Part shown: piece after piece, positions 1 to 11,637 of the stretch | Numbering within the stretch: the stretch's first letter is position 1 | Layout of the letters: the number at the start of each line of letters is the position of its first letter | Assembly (NCBI RefSeq): GCF_037975245.1 | Contig: NC_092567.1 | Span: 12,600,876 to 12,664,875 of the forward strand | Length of the DNA: 64,000 nucleotides | Direction: 5' to 3' | DNA from: Apostichopus japonicus | Taxonomy: Eukaryota; Echinodermata; Holothuroidea; Aspidochirotida; Stichopodidae | Position numbers and translations under genes: made by a program | Notes under the pieces: model-generated | What the model was told of the DNA's origin: nothing | The model's input: the letters and a program-made list of their open reading frames with translations, nothing else | The model's database searches: none

Positions 1-24
1 CAACTGGTTGCATTTCAACTTCTC

Positions 25-30
25 TTTATT
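25..30 (-). terminator. Poly(A) signal of the leftmost gene
   Basis: The plus strand reads tttatt, so the minus strand carries AATAAA. It lies 416 bases 3' of the stop codon at 446-448, which is a normal 3' UTR length. Cleavage would fall within the first bases of the window, so the transcript of the leftmost gene probably ends here. AATAAA is common by chance in AT-rich DNA. Confidence 0.5.
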
Positions 31-445
31 CATACATTGTGCTTATGTACTTGCACTGCCAGAGATGCTATGGCATCACCTTTGAAAGCATTGCTGAACT
101 TATTCATATGAATTGATTAAACATATCAAGTATTGTATACATTGAGGGTGCCTTTTTACCAACAGGTATAATCTGCGAAAGGCAGAGCAATAATCTAAAG
201 AACTAAGGAAAGTAGTGACAGCAATGATGAGAAGGAGCCCTTTGTGTGGATGGCGGGATGAACAAACTAAAGTAATACTTATCTGCATTACACAAACATT
301 AAATTACAATTAATTATGTGTACGAGAAGCATTGTTTGTTTAGTTTAGACACTATAGACTTTTCACTACATAAACAATAAACATGACACCATGCATTCCC
401 ACATGCACTAATTATTGAAGTACACAAACAGATTATAAAGTGGCT

Positions 446-635
446 TTACTTTCTCTTTGACTGAGCAGGCTGACTCTTCTGTAGACTGTCCAGGTACTGA
501 GCAACCAATAAATCTTCATAGCTGATAGCATCACTGGGAGAGCGGTTGAATTTCTTTTCTCCAGAAAAAGGAGTACTTGTGGCAATTGATTCCGAAATTC
601 GTACCGACCGATCCCTCCCAGGTGACATGTCGGTC
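446..635 (-). CDS. Terminal coding exon of an unrecognised gene (C-terminus only)
   Basis: An open frame of 62 codons ends in TAA at 446-448. It is preceded on the minus strand by a good acceptor (pyrimidine-rich TTTTTCTTTCATTTTAG) at 636-637, and the exon begins with the third base of a split codon. The encoded tail is polar and serine/basic-rich. It starts TDMSPGRDRSVRISES, contains SISYEDLL-like acidic and hydrophobic residues (AISYEDLLVAQYLDSLQ), and ends QSKRK, so it looks like a disordered C-terminus with one short amphipathic helix. I do not recognise the family. The poly(A) signal at 25-30 fits as its 3' end. Upstream exons should lie at higher coordinates on the same strand, and the TAGGCCTA-rich stretch at 2080-2520 plus an ATGGCG at 2771-2766 hint that the gene begins near 2.8 kb. 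I could not build a phase-consistent model. Confidence 0.55.
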
Positions 636-2909
636 CTAAAATGAAAGAAAAACAAGGAATATGGTTTCAAAAATTCAAAGAAAGATAAATTATCAATTTC
701 AGAATCTTTGTTTTTTCATTTGTATTGTACCTGTGCAACAACTGGTTTAATACTACTTTTTACTTAAGACTGAATTGAAGGAAAGTTCAGTTATGATGAG
801 GGATATGCATCATACTGTACACATGAAGCATAGTTGGTACAATTATGTTGCCCTGAAGGCTTAAGGTTACTCATTGCATGAATAAATTTCTCAAATTTCC
901 TTATATCTAGCCTTTGCAATTATTACTAACATGCACATCTACATATTTTGCATAAATCCTTACCAAACTCTTTGCAATGTTCATACAGTAGCATTATTTT
1001 CACATGAACTGGCCGTATATCGAGATTTAATATTACGCAGACTACATTAAAGAGCAGAATGCATCCGAAATTCACTTCGATGATCTGAGATGAGTTGAAA
1101 TACTTGTAACCTTGTTATATATACTTCAAATAGAACAAATAACAGGCTAGTAGATTTAACTAAGCTAACCCAAAGGATGTTACATTGATAGTGAGGATCT
1201 GGAGTTTCTGGACATGACCTAAAATTTACAGCAATGTCCCTTGTAATCCAAGAAACAATCAGACTGTTCCATGCAACTTTAAATTTAATGGTATTTAACA
1301 TTTAAATTCAACCTCCTGTGATCAATTTTTCCAAAAGAGCAATAAAAAAACAACTGTTCTTAGGCCTAAATAGTATGAATAAGGTTGGTAATTTTTATAT
1401 ATCTGCATGCACAACTGACCAAATGGGCCAGATGGACAACACAAAGAAAGTGCACACACCTCATATGACTTAATAAAAAACTATTCAGTTTTGGGAATGA
1501 AATACTTTGAACAGCTACGACAAACCTAACTTCTGCACCTAACTTCTGCATTGGTTAGACTACACTCCCATCTTAATCTGTTTATAAGTAATACCTTTGA
1601 AGAGTGCTTGTATAACATGTATATACAGCTCCAGAATGCACTCAACAGTCTTCGGGAGATCTCACTCAGAGATGGGATGAGTGCTTGGACATCACAAAAA
1701 TTGGGCAATTTTAGCAAACTCTAACACTATAACAAATTTATTTTACACAAGAATTTAGTATATTGACTTCAAATAGAACAATACTTATTCTTCTTCTTAT
1801 CATGATATTATATCGGTGTACAGGAACTCCCAATCAACCTTGACAAAGTTAACTCTGGTGTTTCACAAAAGATACTGTAGGTCTAGCCTACATACTGCCG
1901 AAATACCAAGTGCAACTACATTCTAGCATTCTAATTTCTTTTCCTTTTAGAACAATGTTTTCTCAAGATGTTCTCAAAAATGTGATATTTCTCAGATAGT
2001 TTTGTTCTACCTTTGTTAAATGCACACGACTAGTGTCAGTAATGAAAAGAATTTGGTCTTCATGTTTAGTATTCCTCAAAGTAGGCCTAGCCTAGGAGGA
2101 TCATGTAGAAAATCATCCAAATTTCATATCAAGATGTTGATTAGATGTAAACAGACACATCACTATTGCTCAACTTATAAACTAACCTATGGTTTTGTTT
2201 CAACCCTTAGTTTTAATGCTACTGCCCTGGAACTCCCGACAGTCCCAGACCTCCCAAATTGTCCCTGATTCCTAAGCTAGATCATTAACTAAGTATCATC
2301 AAGGTAAATAACCTAGCCTAGGCCTAGGCTATACTTGATATACAAACGTCTGAAATGATGATGAATTTTCTGCTAACTACATAAATAAATTCCATTTGAT
2401 TTGAGTTTTTGCAAGGCTACTGCTACGAGCTACTGTAACTTACAAGTTACTGTTAAAGTAAGTTAAAGAAACTGCATTACGTTAAAACTATTACTACTAG
2501 CCTAGGCCTATACTACACTGTTAATGTATGAAGTAAAATAGGTGTAACGTTAGGCTATGATTTAAAAAATATGTCTAGCCGCTAACGTGATAACGTTGTG
2601 CAGGTAAACATAGCAGATCAAAAGGCTCTATACAAAATCTTCAGAAGACCTATGAAATTACCCGTGATTTTATCCTCCTGGTGTGTTCAAATCGAATCGC
2701 TTATTCCAAATATGCCTCCAGATGTTGACAAAGAGTCAGTGTTTTCAATAGTTTGGTATGCGCAGCGCCATATTTGCAGTATCACCTTGGTGATTTAAAA
2801 CTAAGAAAGCTAGTTCAGTCGTTTACTATAAGGGCTGTCCTCGAACTGGTCAGTTGCAATTAGACAAACCAGAAGCACAATTTTTGGTGTGGAGAGGGGG
2901 ACTTAGATG
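636..2909. other. Probable introns and 5' region of the leftmost gene; no exon supported
   Basis: AT-rich DNA without a recognisable domain. TAGGCCTA-type palindromes occur at about 1361, 2082, 2310 and 2500. On the minus strand an ATG in good context (A at -3, G at +4) sits at 2771-2769, but its frame closes after eight codons. The first exon may therefore be non-coding or use another start. Confidence 0.3.
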
Positions 2910-3522
2910 CAAGGGCGGCGGAACCGGGGGACACAGGGGGCACGTGCCCCCCCCCCCACTTTTCCTCAGGTTAAAAATGTGCCCTTTTTCTACATAAAAT
3001 TTAAGGTGTCTCAAGTTAGCAAGAGGCCAGGGAACCAGAATGAACCCTCGGGAAGGGCCGTTTCCGGCCATCTGAGGGGTTTGTAAAACCAAAAATTTTC
3101 TTGTACGCTCCTCTCCAACCGATGGTCGCGCTCCGCTCAGAGAGTCGTGCATTAAACTTTGCAAATCCTGGCTACGCCCCTGACTTTTAATGAATTTCTG
3201 TGGGTCAATCTCAAAGCTATTTCGAATGGAAAAAATTGTTAACAAGGAATAAACTCTAATTCGGAAGATTCCTACATTAGCAACTAGATGATTTCACCTC
3301 ATTTTGTCTCAAAAGAAAACTTGTTCCTTGGTTCCCAATTTGCACTTTGGATATTGCAGTGCTAGTATGCATATTTTCCTTGAAGGGGGGGGGGGGGGGC
3401 GTTGATGGAGTGATGTGTATACGCAAATAAGATGGCTGCATCAGTCCAATCGAATTTCTGCAAAGTGCCCTTTGATGTCGGTGCCCCCCCCCCCCATATT
3501 AAAAGTGCTTCCGCCGCCCTTG
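2910..3522. mobile_element. hAT-like MITE, intact ends, 8-bp target duplication
   Basis: The element begins CAAGGGCGGCGGAACC and ends with the inverse of CAAGGGCGGCGGAAGC, giving a terminal inverted repeat of about 16 bp with one mismatch. It is flanked by a perfect 8-bp direct repeat, CTTAGATG, at 2902-2909 and 3523-3530. The CA(A/G)GGG-type ends and 8-bp target duplication are diagnostic of the hAT superfamily. The 613-bp interior has G and C runs and the recurring internal module (about 3025-3150), and no transposase frame, so it is non-autonomous. Confidence 0.85.
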
Positions 3523-3530
3523 CTTAGATG

Positions 3531-4364
3531 TTTAGTAGTTCAAGGGAGTTGAGTACCCTTTGAACACTTTATGGTGGTTTATTTTGCAACTTTTGAGAGA
3601 TCTTGAGGAAGTTTCGACTGTTGAGTAGTTTAAGCATATTCATGTTATGTATCATGTATACTGTACAGTAGGAAGTTCAGTACTATTTGTCTGAGAGAGG
3701 GAGAGGTGAAGAGAGTCAACTGACACCCCCACCCCACCCAAGGTATATTTGGTTACGCCCCATAGGAACACGATATATAAAGCAAAACTGTATGAAATTT
3801 TCAATTCATGGTTTGAGTTTGAGTGAGCAAGTATATATTTGGAACCGCTATAAACCCCTGTATATATGGCACCCTATAGGGCATTTTCTGTTGAAGGACA
3901 GGATTTCTTAAATGCCATTTTTTACAAAGGACCCTTTTGCAACTACTTTCTGGGTTTTAATTGAACAACACCACCACTGCCATTTAGAGAAAAGACCAGA
4001 TTTTTGTCATAGTAACAGGGGCGACGTAATGTCGCTTAAATTGCGAAATGGTGCAATCTTTTGAAACTTTACAAAGAATTTTTTCTTCAAGAAATTTAAA
4101 TACGTCAGTGGACAATTAAAAATTTTCTTAATTTTGCTGAAACTGATCAAGCTTTAAGTGATCTCATTTTACATATCTCATTTTCACACAACAATATATA
4201 TTATAATCTACATCATCATCAGTCTGGGGCAGGCGGGGGGGGGGGGCGGTTAGAGGAGTGGGGATTGTATTCTGCTTTAAATAGTGTTGTCATAGAGATG
4301 CTAGTCACGTGGTAGATCAATGTTGAAACAGAAGTACGTTGCTGATAAATTCCCAAAGCGGGCG
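3531..4364. other. Intergenic DNA, no gene seen
   Basis: It holds a G run at about 4237-4248 and otherwise unremarkable AT-rich sequence. No splice-compatible coding segment was recognised. Confidence 0.4.
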
Positions 4365-5310
4365 TATGGAAAGCCGTTTTAACATTTAATAAGGAATTTC
4401 ATATATCTCAAATTAAATAACATATCTATTTAAGATATCTACAAATAATTGCAGATATCTGAAATTGAATTTCAGATATCTCAAAATACCAGAGAATTTC
4501 AGATATCTGAAATTGAATTCGAGATATCTGCAATTCAATTTCAGATATCTGAAATAGAATTTCCGATACCTGAAATAGAATTTCAGATACCTGAAATGGA
4601 ATTTCAGTTACCTGAAATAGAATTGCAGATATCTGAAATAGAATTTCTGATATCTCGAATTCAATTGCAGATATCTGAAATAGAATTTCAGATATCTCGA
4701 ATTCAATTTCCGATATCTGAAAATTCCCGATTAAAATGATTATAATGGCTTTTCATACGTACGGCATTTTAACATTTAATCGGGAATTTCTGCATATGCA
4801 TTTCAGATATCTGAAATTGAATTCGAGAAATCAGAAATTCTATTTCAGATATCTCGAATTAGAATTGCAGATATCTGGAATTCAATTTCAGATATCTGGA
4901 ATTCAGTTTCAGATATTTCGAATTCAATTTCAGATATCTGAATTAGAATTTCAGATATCTCGAATTCAGTTTCAGATATCTCGAATTCAATTTCAGATAT
5001 CTCGAATTTAATTTCAGATATCTGAATGAGAATTTCAGATATCTCGAATTCAATTTCAGATATCTCGAATTCAATTTCAGATATCTGAATTCGAATTTCA
5101 CATTTCTCGAAGTCTATTTTAGATATCTTGAATTCAATTTCAGATATCTGAAATAAAATTTCAGATATCTCGAATTAAATTTCAGATATTTTGAATTTAA
5201 ATTTAGATATCTGAAATAGAAATTAAGATATCTAAAATAAGAAACAATTTAAGATATCTAAAATTACCAATTAAATGTTAAAATGGCTTCCGGTACGGGC
5301 CATCATTTTA
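4365..5310. repeat. 21-bp array of GATATC palindromes inside inverted-repeat ends
   Basis: More than 35 units of about 21 bp follow the pattern AATTTCAGATATCTGAAATT or a variant with TCGAATTC between GATATC cores. The left end (about 4367-4400, GCCGTTTTAACATTTAAT) is matched in inverted form at about 5264-5300 (ATTAAATGTTAAAATGGC). A similar inverted pair sits in the middle (about 4727-4791), so this may be two abutting MITE-like elements. Reading it as protein gives meaningless QISEIEF repeats. Confidence 0.75.
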
Positions 5311-5734
5311 ACTGTATGCGTTGTTTTGATTAATGGTTGTATCAACAATTATAATAATGTGGTGATATCAGCAGCTTGAGTTAAACCATTTGTTGATATA
5401 ACCAATTCAACTTTTCAGAAAGTATATAGACCTGTATACGAATGACTACGGTGTTTCCTAGTCACGGTAGGGCTGCAATTCAAGCCGTTTGCCGGTGCGG
5501 GTGGATCTCCGTTGCTACTCTACAGTGATGTAGCTCACAGAAAGTTCTGTGCCATGTAGCTCCAAGTAGGCCTATAAAGTTTATAAAACTGACAGACGGA
5601 AATAAAGATGAGCATATGGTAAGCATGAGACTCACATAGCTCGTGATTTTAGTGATCACTGGTAATTTTCATGATAGGCCCAGTATATATTGCAACATAA
5701 TATTATTCCTATGTCTGTACCAAGTCACCCCGAT

Positions 5735-6081
5735 CAGTGGCGTAGGAAGGTACTTTTGAGTGGGGGGGGGGGCTGAAGACTGATGGCCGGCCTGGGGGGA
5801 GGGGTCTAAGGGGAGGGTGTCCCCTGGAAATTTCCAGGTGGCCTCAGATGCAATTTGGTGCAATATAGCACACTTCAACACCCACTCCATTTTGTAAATA
5901 ATTTTGCATTTTCACTTGGCCTTAGATGCATGTGCTCCAAATGAGATTTTTTTTCTCATTTGGAAATGAAAAAGGGGTTTTCTGACTTGCGAAGCCGAAT
6001 CATACCACTGCCCCCCATATTTTTCACGGGGGGGGGGGCTAGCGCCCCCCCCCCCGCAGCACCCCGGTTCCTACGCCCTTG
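5735..6081. mobile_element. hAT-like MITE, 347 bp
   Basis: The left end is CAGTGGCGTAGGAAGG. The right end is the inverse of CAAGGGCGTAGGAACC. Flanks are ACCCCGAT (5727-5734) and ACCTCGAT (6082-6089), a 7/8 match consistent with an aged 8-bp hAT target duplication. The interior is dominated by G and C runs, with no coding potential. Confidence 0.8.
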
Positions 6082-6089
6082 ACCTCGAT

Positions 6090-9000
6090 AAAGAGCCTGG
6101 GCACGAAAACCACGACAAACTTGGTGAAACCCTCAACCTCAGTCCCATCACATGCATAAGATGAAAAGTGACGGAGCTAGGTCGGCAACTGATAAACAAA
6201 ACTCGACTGCAAATCACTTTCGGCATTGTGTTAACTACAGTCCTTCGCGGAAGGTGTAAGCATTTCCTCTCTGCGATGCTGTAAGATTTACAATAGTAGT
6301 ATATTTTGAGCGACGTGACCAATTGTACAGCATTGCCCTGATAATAACAGAGGAACTTTAATTGGCCATGAACAGATTCATTCACCTCCAAAACCAGAGC
6401 TCGGTGGAAGGCGAAATTAGAGCAAATACCCTGGAGATTTCTCTCTGATCAAATTAGTTGAATGAGTAAGGCCAGTAGAAAAGCTGTTTGCATGTTAGAA
6501 ACCAAATATAAATTCATTATCGAGTACGATGTATATAGGTATTATATACAGTTTGACTTTATTACAGTCCTACATTATGACTGAATATTATCATATAGCT
6601 ACTTAGTCATAATTATCAATTTTGTGACGAGTCACTTTATTTTATGTATAATTTTCCAGTCTCGAGTCACTGTACGGAGGCATCACAAAACTATAGGTTC
6701 TTTTATATTTTAATAAATGCTAACGGCAGATTGATCGTTGTAACTATGTTAAATACTAATAATGGGTTAATTTTACCGGAAGCTTCAATTCGATCCATAC
6801 AAATACGATATCATTCATCTTCGAGCAATTTCAACACGCATGTTCTGCAAATTGGAAAATGGTGAATATGTCCAAGAAATCAATATTTTAAAAGTGGATA
6901 TTCTTCTATTGGCTGGATGTAGTCGCTGGTATTGTATAGGGGAACTGTTACAACTAAGTGCAAGGGGCTCTCCCTGACATAAAAGCCTCCTCATTACTAC
7001 ATATTTATCTTTTAATCGAATCTTGTCATGAATGTAGTTATCCATGTTGAAAAAGGCTGCCCCAACCAATAATGAGAGTATTGGGACGTCAACAAAACGA
7101 ACGATTCAGTGTGACTTTACAACTGAGGTAGCACTAGAAGTCCCCCCCCCCTCCCCGTCACCCCTTGCCCGTTTTATTGTCATATTTAAAGTGAGATTTC
7201 TTGGATGAAAAAGAAAAAAAATAATCATGAGAACTGATGCTTCTTCGTCGTAATTTATTAGGATTCATGTGAGCAAAATATTGCTAACTTTGCAAGATGA
7301 ACCTGTCTTATGCATATGCTAAGAACATGAATCAAACAGGTCACATGATCTGTGATAGGAAGCTTTAGATACAAGCAGTGCAATAGCAATGATTGATCAA
7401 TAAGAAACTTGACCAGTGTTGAATCATTTTAAAACTGTGTTTTGTGCTGCCATTTCAGATGTTTGTATCAAACCTATTGAGTACGGTACTAAGTAATACA
7501 CAATAGCCATTCCACTCGATAGGCCTGATGATGCACATTCTTTACATTTCTGTTAATCACATACAAACCTTTCCATTTCTTTTCTGTCGTCCATGTTATA
7601 AACCAAATGTGATTATTCAAAACATGAAACACATTGCAATGAAAGTTAACAAGTAGTACTCAAACTAGAACCATCATCAGTAACACAGAACACTGCTTTA
7701 ATATGAATAAAAAAAATCTACATTATGAAGTTATTTGTTAGAACATTCTCTCAACAACTCATGGTTATAGTTTATATTCAATGCACTACCCCATCAATAT
7801 TAATGCACACACAAAAGGATACAACACATTGGACGTACAGTATATGCCCTGTTCAACCCCCTTGAGACTAGACATCTGAAAGTCAGTCAGCTAAACTCTC
7901 CTTTGCAATTTTAATCATCTCATAATATCACAGCAAACAAAAATTGTAATATATTCACAAATGTCTAGAGTAAAGTTCAAGACAACTTAGTACATATTTC
8001 AGATCATTTTTATAGAAAAGCTATTAGTGAGTACCTTTGTGAGAAATAGTAGATTCAATTAGTGACATTGAGCCTATGGATTTTTAGAAAAAGTTCCTCT
8101 CATTTATGATTGCTATCAATAAGATATATTACACCATAATAAAAAAATTAATAAAACACAAAAACCATTGCCATGAAAAGTAATGAAACTAAAGGTAAAG
8201 ATAAAAATCAAAATGTAAAAACAATATTTGCATTCAAATTTTAGGAGATTAGTTGATAAAAATTAATAATAGTTCTAAGTTCTAAGTCTCAAACAGTTTT
8301 TTGGTTTCCAGTTTCTTAGACAATAACTTCTTGGAATCCACTTGCAAGTTCACCAGTTATGAAATATTGCAAAGAAAAAGGACAAATAAACAGGCATTCC
8401 AAATTATGTTAATGGTGAAGTGAAATATTCCATTAACTTTCAAATATCAAAAAGCAAATGGATTAATGCTGTAAAATTTATCACAATCTACAAAATACCA
8501 TCTATTTCATCTATAACATTGCATAACATTTTTTCAAGATTTGAAATTATGCCATTTGGTATAAATGATAAAGAAATGATAAAATTTGACACAAGTCTCA
8601 CTCACACCTGTGATATATCTGCAACTCTAGAGGGCAGTATCAAGGAGTATCGCTGTCTACTGTACAAAGGGAATGTGAGTTCAGAACATGTTAATAAGAG
8701 TTTTAGACCTTTGTTGACCTTTGACCTCCATCATTTCAATGGGGTTCTTTTATTCACCAAGGGTTATCTACATACCAAGAATGACACTCAACCAGACTGT
8801 ATTTCTTTGTGGATAAGTGTCCGGACACACACACACAATTAAATTTATCATAGATTTCTCACTGAAATCAATCTTTTGTCTTCCCTTGTACAAGACATGA
8901 TTTTTGGTTCCATCATGAGTAACACAGGTAGTGGCCATTTTCTGATCTTCTAGCATAATTACGGACATACACTACTGTAGCCTTTCAATGGCTACAATTC

Positions 9001-11637
9001 TGCCAAATGAGCTGAAATGTAGATATCAGATGTTTGATCAAGTTCAAACACCAATTGAAGCACTATTTTGTTTTGATATTATTCTGTCTCTCTACCTCAG
9101 AGTGTTGTCATAGTAACACATATTGAGCAAGAAGATGAATCACTTGGTGGTTCCTTTATTCAATAAAAATTCAATAAAAAGGAATAAATCAAATATGGAA
9201 AAATGCTGGACCCTGATGAGCTTAATTACCAACAGATTTATCTGGATACAAGTTAAGAAAGAATTAATTTAACAGCTTAAAATTATTTAGGATAATTGGC
9301 TAATATCAATCACTACAGAGCAAACAGAATAATGTCTTAAATAAATGCAAAAAATGCATGCTGCATATGCAGATAAAAAGAAGACAGATTTCATAATATC
9401 ACGATAAATGAACCTTAATTTAGAGTTAGTACACACATACAAATTAGTACAAAAAGTCAAAATGAAAGGTGCAGAATTATTTATGAAATGAAAACAAATA
9501 TGCTTGAAAGGTGAGATTATTGAACTGTATGCATTAAAAATGCCTCATCAACTTCACATGTACCTTGTTGTGATATTGACATGGGACTCGACTATATCAA
9601 AACGTCCTTCTTTAGATTCCATTTAGCCATTCACATATTACTCTAAATTCTATACCAGGCTTCTGAAAAGGAGGATCGCCTACTCACACACAATGGAAAA
9701 AATACTCCCATTCACCAATATTCATTATCCAATTTCACATCAGTTTTTGCAAATAACAATGTTACCAATATGATGTACAACAATTTCAAGATCATTATCA
9801 TGGAACACAATTAATTTATATAATACAAAATCAGAACGGTGGAAGTTATGTTTAGATCAGTAAAGAGACCTATTGTTCCACCATAGCAAATGCATGAGGA
9901 CAAAATATGATTGTTTTCAGTTTGTTGATTCAGTGTCAATTGTTTAATAGCCAGAAGAAGAATCTTGTTTGTCTCTGATATTGATCCATGCATAGCAACA
10001 GATAAGGTAGGCCTAGCATCAATTGCATATGAAATTTGCTAAGTTCGTTAAGTGATTTAGTAGCTTAATTTACCAACTATTTGGCATCCTTGGAACAAGA
10101 GAAAATACTCTGCACCAACATACGTATCAGTCAGTGCACTTGAACCATTCAAATTATGATTTATGAGGTGTTATTTAGTTTATATTATACAACACCTAAT
10201 TATATTCCGGCCATTTGATTGGTCAATTGCTCGTCGATTGCATGCAAAATCCACTCTATTGCACTCTATGAAATAGAACCATGGGTTATACCTTTTTGGT
10301 AGCACTTTTTTTAATGGTAAGAGAGCAGAGAAACCTGTCTGTTCAAAACAATATGTTGCATTTTACCCATCTTAATATAATATGTTGTATAAAACAAATA
10401 ATGAATGGTTTCCAAATAGTGGTCTCTCAACTCATGAAATATTTGCACTATTGCACTCATAACCATTCATTATTTGTATACTGTTCATCTAGTTTACTAT
10501 GCAGTGTTTTAAGACTATAACTGGATCCCAGCTGGGAATCCTACATCAGAAACAATCCCAACAGTTTCCCAATGCTGTGTATAAAAATTAAAATGATATG
10601 TCAAATCACCCAAAAATTGAACATAAGCCAAGCCTCCCCTCTCTTAAACAATTTATAGATCAGAGTTCACCCCCCCCTAAAAAAGAAGAAAAAAGTAAGA
10701 ATAATAATAATTACAGGTTTAAAAGATGAAAAACTTGGCAAGCTCCAAATGTATAGTGTACTCATCTATTCTTGAAAATACTACTATTTTCAAGTACCAT
10801 TAAAAATTTAAATTAGCATAAAACAGTCTAGTGTGCTACTATTAGCACAATCAACAAAGTGTACCACTTTAACTTCAGGAGGTTCAAGTACACGTTGTGT
10901 CTAAAGGATAATTTTATCTGCTAATTTGCCGTGCTTCAGTAAACTAGCAATTTTCAAGCACATGTTTTGATTTTTCTGAAGATGTATTAAATTGTGAGGC
11001 TTAACAGATTCCACAGTTGAACTAGCCAAGGATATTTCAGAACCTCCTGTGATCAAAATCCATGAGAGATACTATAGGATAATTCCATTGCAGTAAAGCA
11101 CAATGAAATTATCCCACTGTTTCTTAAAATAGTCACAAATGACAAATTACATTCCCCTTGGTCAATGGCTTCTTATGCAAGATTTCATAATATTATCACA
11201 TTTTCTCCACATTTATCCTCCTATATTGTTGGCTAAGAAAAGGTGTGGTTAGTTTTTATTGGACAGACAGAGGACAGATGATAATAATTATAAAGTGCAT
11301 CGTTCACTATGTCTAGTGCTCTAGCCATAATGCAAGTAATACTGTAGACTGCCAGCCGTGCTACAAGACTATACAGGCTACACTGCAGGTTACTAGCCTG
11401 TCATCCATAATGCAGGCAGCAGTGCTTTAAGACCCATGGCCAAACTGAAGAATGTGATCCATGTTGTAGACCTCTGGTAATTTTGCAGCCAGGTTCCAGC
11501 CAGGTTTTGTATTAAATGCCAGATTGCATTCCCAATGAAGCGATAAGATGATAGTCATAATGTAGACTGCCAGCCTGGCAACAGTCCAAGATAAGCTGAT
11601 TGCCACTATATACAATATTATGTTAAAAACTAAGAGT
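6090..11637. other. Long AT-rich intergenic stretch, including the HSD17B2-like 3' UTR
   Basis: No gene recognised. Notable contents: a C run at about 7141-7152; a repeat-like stretch at about 8620-8765 containing TTGACCTTTGACCTCCATC; a short CA microsatellite at about 8824-8836; an inverted-repeat segment (see 10165-10482); and near 11300-11630 an imperfect repetition of AATGTAGACTGCCAGCC and similar words within what should be the 3' UTR of the dehydrogenase gene. Confidence 0.4.
10165..10482. repeat. Inverted-repeat, MITE-like segment
   Basis: CAAATAATGAATGGTT at about 10395 is repeated in inverted form as AACCATTCATTATTTG at about 10462. A second hairpin, AGGTGTT..AACACCT, lies at about 10167-10196. 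There is no clear target duplication, so assignment to a transposon class is not possible by eye. Confidence 0.4.

Noticed and set aside
1595-1720. Candidate 42-codon exon (contains DVQALIPSLSEISRRLL) with plausible AG and GT boundaries
   Set aside because: It ends in phase 0, whereas the terminal exon at 446-635 begins with the last base of a codon. Without a linking exon the join breaks the frame.
4449-5011. QISEIEF-repeat open frames
   Set aside because: Translation of the 21-bp palindromic array; no gene context.
8420-8842. A 140-codon open frame
   Set aside because: AT-rich composition, no recognisable domain, overlaps repeat-like sequence and a CA microsatellite.
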